DNA from: Castor canadensis
Taxonomy: Eukaryota > Chordata > Mammalia > Rodentia > Castoridae
DNA: 64,000 nt
NCBI RefSeq assembly: GCF_047511655.1
Contig: NC_133401.1
Span: 43,543,570 to 43,607,569, forward strand
Direction: 5' to 3'
A program made the translations under genes and the position numbers. Positions 56,023-64,000 of the stretch are shown piece by piece (position 1 is the stretch's first letter; every line of letters begins with the position of its first letter). Under the pieces are notes generated by a model. The model saw nothing but the letters and a program-made list of their open reading frames with translations. It was not told the DNA's origin and did no database searches.

Positions 56023-57079
56023 GGGGAGGGGGCACAACATTTAAAGTTTATAAAAGATAAGAACTTCCAAGGCAGAGATTTAAGTCTAGCTGTCCTTGAT
56101 AGAGTTATTGAACATGTGGAAGACAGCTAGGTCTCATCCCCAGAAGTTTTTGAGTCAGGGGGTTGTCACAAACTTCCCAGAGTGATTTTAATGTTGGTGG
56201 TCACTGGACACATCTTGCAAAGCCCTTTTGTAATTGTGGACTTAACTAAAATTCCCTGAACTGGTGATAATCAGAGCAAGTTCTTCAGCTCAGTTCTGCC
56301 ACTATCTTGCTCTGTGAGCTTAGGTAATTCACTGTGTTACCTCTGAGTTTAAAAATTAATTAATTAAGAGATGCATTCCTGACTCACTCACCTCCACAAA
56401 TGCCTTGGGAATACATGATGTCGCCAACACTTGCTGTAGCCAATCTTAACATAGAAAGACTGGCTCTTTCAATGTGCTCATCTGCTAGGATGGTCTGAGA
56501 CTCTCTGGTACTCCTTCTTGTGTATTGGTATCAATTAAGGCTATTTACAATAATTTTTTTGTGGCCAAGTATGGCTTTAAGCCTTTAAGGCCTGTCACTA
56601 TTCTTAAGACAGTCTGTGCTGGGTTAGTGCCACAGCTCCTGTGATGTATGGTGGGGTGGGCCTCGGGACCATTTGCTGGTGTTTGATTTAGATGTGGATA
56701 GTTGCCTCTGGGTGACTTCAGTAAGTGCGAGCTTCTAATGAAACATTCTGAACTGGACCCATTTTGAATCCTCCATCATCTGGCATGATGGCACACTAGT
56801 CTCAGTCTGCCAACCGAGCAGCTGAAGGTTGTCCAGAAATTGTAATCAACTCAAGATGGCAAATAGAGATGGGGAAATAAAACGCACCTCACCTCTTTCT
56901 GTTCCTCACTCTAAATGTGATTTATCAATGAGGGGAGTCATCTCTAAATGAAACCTTTTACTTAGATTTTGACAAAGTTAGCTCTTTGGAGGTAAAATAT
57001 GAAAGCAGAAAGAAAAGGCTGACAGAGGTAGAAGTCAGCTGCTCATCACAGCTGGTTGTGGTAGCTGTACAACTAGGAT
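56023..57079. other. Intergenic stretch, nothing recognised
   Basis: Mostly single-copy-looking. No gene, RNA or clear repeat. Confidence 0.35.
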
Positions 57080-57780
57080 AGAGGACATGCACGAGATAAT
57101 GCAAATATTTATTAAGTACCTATGGTATGCCAGGCCCTGTGTTAGTATCCAAAGATAAAATAGAGAACCAAAATCAATTCCTGCTCTTGTGAGTTCCAGG
57201 GGTACAGCTATAGTCTTGGCCGTGTGATTATTTGATTAATGTCTCACTGCAAACTTGGGTAAGTATAGTAAGTACTACGAAGAGAAAGAACATGGTTCTA
57301 TCCTAGTGAATGACAAGAGGTCCCTCAGAGCCCAGATCTGAATGAGGGGCAGGTGTGGGCAGGGGGTGAGAGGAGGCTGGCACTGGGGCAATGCCAAGGC
57401 AGGAAGAGAGGGAAAAGACACACAAAACCCATGCCATGACCCTGCCTGAAGACAGCCAGTGTGTTGTGAAGGGAGCAGGGAGATGAGGCAAGAGTAAGGG
57501 GTAAAAAGGAGAGCATAGAGGCATAGGACCACACAGGGCTTCCTGGACCACTGGAGGGATTTTGGATTCTTTCCTAGAATAAAATGGAAAACCACTGAAG
57601 GTGCTTAAGCAGAGCAAAGTCATGTTAATAACCATGTCTTTGACCAGATGGCTCTGGCTGCAGCAAGGCAAATGGATTGGAGAATGTCAAACAAGGACAG
57701 AGGAAAGGCAGTGAGGGGACATGGCAGCATGAGACTTGGCGTGAGAGTGGAGATGAAGAGAAGGGGCAGAATGCAGAGAC
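57080..57780 (+). repeat. Ancient mammalian repeat mosaic (L2/L3-like)
   Basis: 'atttattaagtacctatgg' and 'tatgccaggccctgtgttag' match the ancient 'ttgagcacctactatgtgcc' module. 'cacagggcttcctggacca', 'gattttggattctttcctag' and 'agatggctctggctgcagc' match a second ancient family. The minus-strand open frames (57275-57811) are not genes. Confidence 0.5.
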
Positions 57781-59089
57781 GTTTAGGAAGTAGTGGTGGT
57801 TGAAAAGTCACAGCAATGACTATCCTTACTGTACCATGCTCACTTGGTCTCTATCACAGCCCTGGATATCCATATATCTGGGTGGATATCCATAGACCTG
57901 ACATCCTCAGCAGTTGGCCCGAACACACCATCAATATTATCAGTGCCCACATAGGCCTTCTGCAGCCACCCAGAGGAAACACATTCATTCCACACAGCGT
58001 AGGTGGGTGAGGAAGTTGAAGGCTGGGCAGGGGTCATGGGTTGCTGGTCCTTAGTGCCCATATCAGGTGTCTCCCACCTTTGTGTGTCACAGTCTCCCAC
58101 CTCCCTGCTCCCTGTTGTCAATCTGCTCAATTACTTATATTCTCTGCATCCATCTCTTCACCCAGGAAGTTACTTTGATTAGCCTAAACACAGAGGCCAC
58201 ATGAGCTCCAAAAGGACTGTCACACACCAACCCCCAAAATTTTCTAAGGCAAGTTGTACCTCCCCACCCTCTCATTCTCCTCTATTGTGTTTCCACTCTT
58301 TTGATCATATTTTATGCAGCCTTTTCTCTGGATTTCTTATCTATGTTGAGAACAGATGACACACTAATGTGTTCAATTGGTATCATATGTGGTCACTTTG
58401 AACATGTGAGGGAAGTTATGGGGACGTGGAGAGTCTCCATGGCAGTGCTACCCTGCTTAACAAACATATGAAGAGAATTTATGCTGAGGTAATCAAAACA
58501 TAACTTAGAGGTACACTTTGGCAGGTCCAAGTTCAAAATTGGTATTTTCCACTGTTTTACTGCAAGGCAAAAATAATATTCATATACTTTGCACCTTGAA
58601 CTATCTAGTAATCATGAAGTAGGCTTTTTCAGACTGTGGATAATCCTCAAACTGTCACATGACCGTGTATCCATAACTCAGGACAATATCAAATTTCATT
58701 TAGAATTATTCTATATACATCTTCCCTGAGATAAGCTGAGTTTTTTTCCTAATTCACTAAATGTTTAATTTTTATTGTTTTTCTGGCAGATTCTGCAAGC
58801 AAAGTAGCATTTTTTAAAAGTTGGAAACACTTACATGAAACCCAAAAATACTCATTGAATGTGATCAGCATTTATAAATAGCTAAGTCCTCGGCCACCCT
58901 CGCCAGACATGTGACCCTCCCATTGTTGACAGAAGCCCCCGGTGTTCCCAGAGTGGGTATCTCTGTATACTGTGGCACATTAGGAGTAATCTTGAGTTGT
59001 TATGTCTCTTGTCTAAACATGGCCCAAGGAAAAAAGACTAAAAGCAATGCATGATGAGGTTTTCTGTTGTAAAATGGAAGGACTAGTAT
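57781..59089. other. Intergenic stretch, nothing recognised
   Basis: No gene or repeat family assigned. Overlapping open frames on opposite strands at 57816-58130 lack family features. Confidence 0.35.
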
Positions 59090-59420
59090 TTTAGTCCACT
59101 GAGATTGCTGTAACAAATACCACAAACCAGTGGCTTATATACAACAGAAACTTATTTTTCACTGTTCTGGAGGCTGGAACTTCCAAGATATAGGTGCTGG
59201 CCAAGCTAGCTGAGTCAAGTGAGGACCCATTTCCTGAGTCATAGAAATGAGCCTTCTCATTATCCTCACATGATGGAAGGGTCAGATAAACTTCCTTAGG
59301 CCTCTTTTCTCACCTTCATGACCAGTTACCTCCAAGAGGCCCTACTTCTTAATACTATTACAGTGACAATTGGGTTTCAAGGTATGAGTTTTGGGAGGGA
59401 ACATTCAGACCGTAGCAACT
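59090..59420 (-). mobile_element. MST/MLT1-type LTR fossil, antisense (ERVL-MaLR)
   Basis: 'attttagtccactgagattg', 'cactgttctggaggctgga' and 'gggagggaacattcagacc' are the antisense of a MaLR LTR. It is an old, worn, solo LTR without internal genes. Confidence 0.7.
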
Positions 59421-61454
59421 TGGTTTCAGGCTGGTTTTGAAATCAACACAAGTTCCATTTTCATACACGTAAAGTATATCTAAACAAATAAGACATTGAT
59501 ATATGTGTTCTCTGGCACTTGAACCTTGGGTTGCTCCAAACTTGTCCACCCATGCTGTATACTCCAAAGTTAAGACATATAAGATGTGTGGGGTCTTCCA
59601 AGAAGTAGAAGTCTGAAGGTCAGCCAGCTTCCAATGGTAAAAACACCAAGTAATAAACGTGTAAAGACCATTTGTGTAGTTATGCAACAGATAGCATGCT
59701 TTCCTTGCTAATTGTAGATGACTCACTGTTGGGCGTTTTCCAAATGGCCTGAGTTAGACTTATCCTGGGTTGTAGCAGATATATATTTAAAGTATTATAA
59801 AATTGCCTATTATCCAATTACCCAAAGAGCCATAGCTAATATTTTATTGGATATTCTTACAATCTGTATGTCTTTTTGTGATTAAAACATTTTTTATCCA
59901 CAACTATACTATGAATAATACAGTGTGCTGATAAAAGCAACATGGCTATCACAAGACCACTGAGCCTAGCATGGTATTTAGGGTATGGTAAGCACTTAGT
60001 AAATGTTTGTCAGTGACAAGGGCAGTGTGACTGACCTTGGCGTTTACTCTTTATGAACATCTCCAAGTTCCTCTAGATAATGAGGTGGGTAATGTCTACT
60101 CTAAGTTGGGTGAGCTTTGTAATGACAGATTTAAGACATGCTTATCATTCTTCTTTGTCAACAAGTCACTCTTCCAGGCTGAGCCCAGGCTATCCTCCAG
60201 TGGAAGGAGGAGTATTAGGGGGTGAGGGAGACAGCTCCTGTAGTCAGTTGCCAGCACAGGAACAGAGAAGCATGCTCAGAATCTTCCCAGCCTCAAACCC
60301 CACCATGCACTCTGGGGGCACGTGGTATATATAGTCCTTCTTCTGTCCACCCACCTGTCTCACCTCTGAAACCACAGCTAGTCACCCAATTGTGAAGTCA
60401 CTCGGAACACCTAACTCATTCAAGCCCAGCAGAGTTAAACAACCTTCCTCTGTGTCAGAAAATCTCACTGAGTCATTGTTTGTGTTAAGTCATTTTCTAA
60501 TCCATTTATTCACCAGACCTCCCACGTCGTTGGAGCTTTACTTCTTCATTTGTCAGGTTACAAGAAAGGAAAAACTCCAGTCTATGCTCCTCTCAGTAAC
60601 ATGAAAGGGGGATCAAAACTGGGGAGCCAGAGGCCATGTGCAGGAAAATATCACCTTCTTTATCTCAAAAGTACAGGGGTTTGTGTTCAGAAGGACATTC
60701 CTCCTCCCTAGAAAAATCATGTCTGGAAAATTCTTCCGAATGACTTCAGATGAAACAGGCTCAAAGGAGTAAACACCAGCAACACTGAGGATTTCAAAAA
60801 GCTTTGACTGCTTGTATACTACCACTGAGTGGTTTTCTGTGATTAGGGGGGATTTCAGGTTTAGCTCACATTTATTCCTTCCCTCTCCAACAAAAGGTTC
60901 TGAGCCAAGGGAGGCTACTGTGAAAGGGTCTGGAGATCTCCGTAGTCAGGAAGAGGAGAAGGAGCTTGGGACTACACTGACAGACATACAAGGTGGTATA
61001 AAACCTTCTCCCCACTCCCTCACGCCAGGAAACGCCTGCTCACTCTGCTGTCTGGCTCATCCCAGACCAGACAATACAGTAATCACATTTGTTGATTAAA
61101 AGTCAGCCTATCTAGAATATAAATATTCCTTTCAAGTAGCTATATTACTCTATCTGTGAAGCATGTAGGAAGTCTGCTCTGTGTCATTTTTTCCATTAAA
61201 ATGCAGCCCTAATAGGAGAATTCCAGCTACCCCACAACATCTGCTCCAAATTTTCCTATGATTTATGTGACCGTGTGGCCAATTCCATGTATAAATATAG
61301 ATGGATCCTAACAGGGATCTTGTCCTCTATACAAATAAAAGGGGAAAGACAGATATTTAATTACATCATCAAATTTGTTTTAGATCTCAGGACATGACAT
61401 TGTCAACCAGATGTCAGTATAGGCAAATTTATTATCTCATGTCAGTGAAACATG
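59421..61454. other. Intergenic stretch with a MIR scrap
   Basis: A MIR/L2-type end ('cctagcatggtatttagggt', 'gcacttagtaaatgtttgtc') lies at about 59960-60012. No gene is recognised in the rest; open frames at 60037-60334 and 60812-61099 have no family features. Confidence 0.4.
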
Positions 61455-61479
61455 AGTGCTTTAGATATACATGTTCCTT

Positions 61480-61600
61480 TAATTAATTCTGAATATTTTA
61501 CATATGTTATTCCCATAACAACTATGGGCCAGAGAAAAGAAACAGATTCTATTAACTCTACTCTGCAGCTGGGGAAACTCTGTGGTCACATAGAAAATCA
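61480..61600 (+). repeat. Possible MIR core
   Basis: 'catatgttattcccataaca' followed by 'actctgcagctggggaaact' is MIR-like but worn. Confidence 0.35.
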
Positions 61601-61634
61601 AGCAGCTGGCACACATTTTTTATTTTTTATTTTA

Positions 61635-61954
61635 TTTTATCTTTGTGGTATTGGGGTTGATCAGAGCTTTGAGCTTGCTCAGCAGGAGCTCTACTGCTTG
61701 AGCAATACCTCCAGCCCTTTTTATTCTGGTTATTTTGGAGATGGGGTGTTGCTTTGTACCTAGGTCAACCTGGACCAAGATCCTCCTGTTTTATGCTTCC
61801 TGAAATCCCTGGAGTGAAAGGCGGGAACCACTATGCCCAGCTATTGGTTAAGATGGGGTCTTGTGAACTACTTGCCTGGAATGGCCTCAAACCACAATCC
61901 TTCCAATGTCAGCCAGATAGTTAGAATTACAGGCATGAGCCACTGGCACCCAGC
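61635..61954 (-). repeat. Composite SINE trimer, antisense
   Basis: Antisense ID at 61645-61720 and two B1-like units ending 'catgagccactggcacccag'. Confidence 0.85.
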
Positions 61955-62311
61955 TAGTACCCACTTCTTTTGACTGTTAGCTTATTTTTTGTTGGATAGT
62001 CTCTTCTCAATTTTATAAAAATGTTTTTAATAATATAAAAGGTAAGAGAGAAATACTGGTCTTATCTGATAGGAGGATGTTGTTAAGTGACAATGCCACT
62101 TTAATGCCATGTCAATGGCCCTTGTGTTTGCCTGGGAATTTTGTGCTAGCTCACTCTTGACTGAGTGGGGAAAGGTCTGCTGGGGCATGAAGGTGGAAGG
62201 GGGAAGCCGTGCTGGTTTTCCAGGTAAGAAGCCATAAGAGCTTGGATATAAGTGTTGGGTACCAAGAGTTCAAATGAAGAACAAAGGGCTTCTTCAAAAG
62301 AGATATAGAGG

Positions 62312-62622
62312 AGACTGGGCACAGTGGCTTATACCCATAATCTTAGCTACTAAAGAGGAAGAGATCAGGAGGATTTTGGTTTGAGGCCAGCCTGGGCAAA
62401 AGTTAGTGAGATTCTCGTTGCAACCAATAAGTCAGGCATGGTGGTTTACATCTGTAATTCCAGCTTTGAGGGAGGTGTGAATAGGATGGTCTGTCTGTCC
62501 AACCAGCCTGGGCAAAAATGTAAGACCCTATTTGAAAATTAGCCAAAATAAAAAGGGCTAGGAGCAAGGCTCAAGTGGTAAAGTATGCAATTCTGAGTTC
62601 AAATCCCAGTATAGCCAAAATG
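62312..62622 (+). repeat. Composite SINE trimer
   Basis: Two B1-like units and an ID unit with a shortened middle. A GGAA/GA purine tract (62623-62662) forms its tail. Confidence 0.85.
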
Positions 62623-62946
62623 AAGGAAGGGAAGGAGGAAGGAAGAGAGAGAGAGAGAGAACAAAATCAAGGATTGCTGGTATATTGGTTATGAAGGATG
62701 AGAGAAGGTTGGCTGTCAGTCTTCTCAATGACTAGTTCAACCATTCATTAAGAGAGAAAATTCAGGAACGGTCTAGGAATCATATCAACAGTTCAGTCTT
62801 AAACAAAGTGACACAGTGTTAAGACTTCAAGTGGAAATGTCAGCCAGGAAAGCAGAGAGGCAGGTGCCAGCCTGCACGTAACCTCAGCCTCATGGAAAAG
62901 GCTCTGCTGTCACCCCTGTAATTGACTAGTGTTCCATGCAAAGACT

Positions 62947-63260
62947 TGCTATGGTTTGAACATTTTTACCCTTCCAGAATTCATGTTAAACTTAATTCCC
63001 ACTGCAAGGGTTTTGGGGCCTTGGGAAGTGATTGAGTCACAGATTAGGTACCCTTAAAAAAAGAGCTTGAGAGGGTCTTTGCCCCTTTTTGCCTTCCTGT
63101 CTTCTTCCATGAGAGGATAACATACCTCCCCTCCAGCGGACTCAGCATTCAAGGAGCCACCTTGGAATCACGACTTGGTTTATTGGGGTTACCACACACC
63201 TTCTTCACAAACGCGGTTTACGAGGGCCTAGAATTACAGAACAAACTGGTGAACCTGGGC
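62947..63260 (+). mobile_element. MST-type LTR fossil (ERVL-MaLR)
   Basis: 'tgctatggtttgaacatttt', 'gaattcatgttaaacttaat' and 'ggaagtgattgagtcacag' match a MaLR LTR 5' region. The copy is partial and worn; no internal genes. Confidence 0.65.
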
Positions 63261-63859
63261 CGCAGGTGCAGACACAAAGGAGGATCAAACACCCAGCTTG
63301 TCCTCAGGAGTAGCAGATGCCCCGCTCTGCAATCAGGCATCTTTCTAGGCTCCAGTTTTTAAATGTGTACAACTAAGACAAAATGTTTAAAATATCATAC
63401 TGTGTGGCTCCAAGCAGGCACAAGTTTGTTTTTTCAGGACAGGGAATCAGTAGAGCCAGACGTGCCAAGTGCAGGTTGCACCCAACTTATATGGGCCACC
63501 TGGAAGTTAGAACAGCTTTTCCTATAGGCTCCTTGGGGAAATGAGAGATATAGTTACAGTGCTATAAGTAATTCAAATGCTGATGCAGCTGTGTGTTTGC
63601 AAGAAACACCTAGAACAAATGACAGAGTTGTCACATCAGTCACTCCAACAATGCCAGCAAATGCCAGAACTGAGTGGAAAGTTGTATTTTTTATTTTCTT
63701 GAATGCTAGTAATGGGGTAAAAAATTCACAATTATGACACAGAATAGTTTCAGCACCCCAAAAATTTCCCCTGTACCCCTTTGCAGTCATTCTCTAGCCT
63801 CCAGCCCCAGCTAGCTGTTTATCTGCTGTCAGAATTGATGCTTTGCTTTTTCTAGATTT
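63261..63859. other. Intergenic stretch, nothing recognised
   Basis: No gene or repeat family assigned. Confidence 0.35.
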
Positions 63860-63990
63860 TTCTATAAATAAATCATTCAGTATGTGTGATTTTATGTTTT
63901 ATACACAGCATAAGGTTTTCAAAATTCATCCATGTTGTAGCATTTTATCACTATTTTTTTTTCTTCAAGTTTGTCTCCTTGACAGAAATA
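63860..63990 (-). repeat. Old LINE-1 fragment, antisense, at window end
   Basis: 'aaattcatccatgttgtagc' and its flanks are antisense L1M 3' UTR-type sequence. Confidence 0.5.
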
Positions 63991-64000
63991 TCAGTTTCAA

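Noticed and set aside
57275-57811. Minus-strand frames up to 122 codons rich in Pro, Ser and Leu.
   Set aside because: They lie across ancient repeat sequence and overlap each other in different frames.
60310-60335. 'gcacgtggtatatatag', an E-box beside a TATA-like box.
   Set aside because: Short motifs in isolation with no CpG island, open frame or splice signal nearby; chance is the simplest reading.

Overview
This window is ordinary mammalian chromosomal DNA, most likely from a castorimorph rodent such as a beaver (inference). The clue is an abundant composite SINE made of one or two 7SL/B1-like units followed by an ID-type tRNA-like unit ending in a 'gagttcaaaccccagtaccacc' type 3' end. 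At least 30 copies occur on both strands. Two genes, LINE-1 strata of several ages, L2/MIR remnants and a few LTR fossils fill most of the rest. No bacterial, CRISPR or phage-like feature is present.

Layout. 0-5 kb: SINEs and two decayed LINE-1 3' ends. 5.1-5.7 kb: a CpG island with four GGCGTGGC boxes and GC boxes, the probable promoter and non-coding first exon of FBXL21. 12.3-18.1 kb, plus strand: FBXL21, four coding exons that splice in frame to a complete 434-residue F-box/LRR protein, the cryptochrome-directed ubiquitin-ligase adaptor of the circadian clock. 18.1-23.6 kb: the FBXL21 3' end, L2 and SINE copies and a CTCF-type motif. 23.66-31.82 kb, minus strand: LECT2, four exons that splice to a complete 151-residue secreted hepatokine with its M23-like zinc ligands intact. 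The two genes are convergent, about 5.6 kb apart stop to stop. The order FBXL21(+)-LECT2(-) matches human 5q31, where FBXL21 is annotated as a pseudogene (FBXL21P).

31.8-64 kb: I see no gene. In human, the stretch between LECT2 and TGFBI is also non-coding. It holds an old LINE-1 (about 39-43 kb) with a much younger 5'-truncated LINE-1 nested inside it, antisense LINE-1 fragments, MLT1/MST-type LTR fossils, several microsatellites, a 150-bp polypurine tract, a second CTCF-type motif in a repeat-poor block near 48.6 kb, and an unexplained repeat-free block at 50.5-50.97 kb.

The best candidates for a second look are the intact FBXL21, a 5S-rRNA-derived 40-bp fragment inside a LECT2 intron, the two same-facing CTCF motifs that bracket LECT2, and the repeat-free blocks at 48.4-49.0 and 50.5-50.97 kb. 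I found nothing that amounts to a previously undescribed system.
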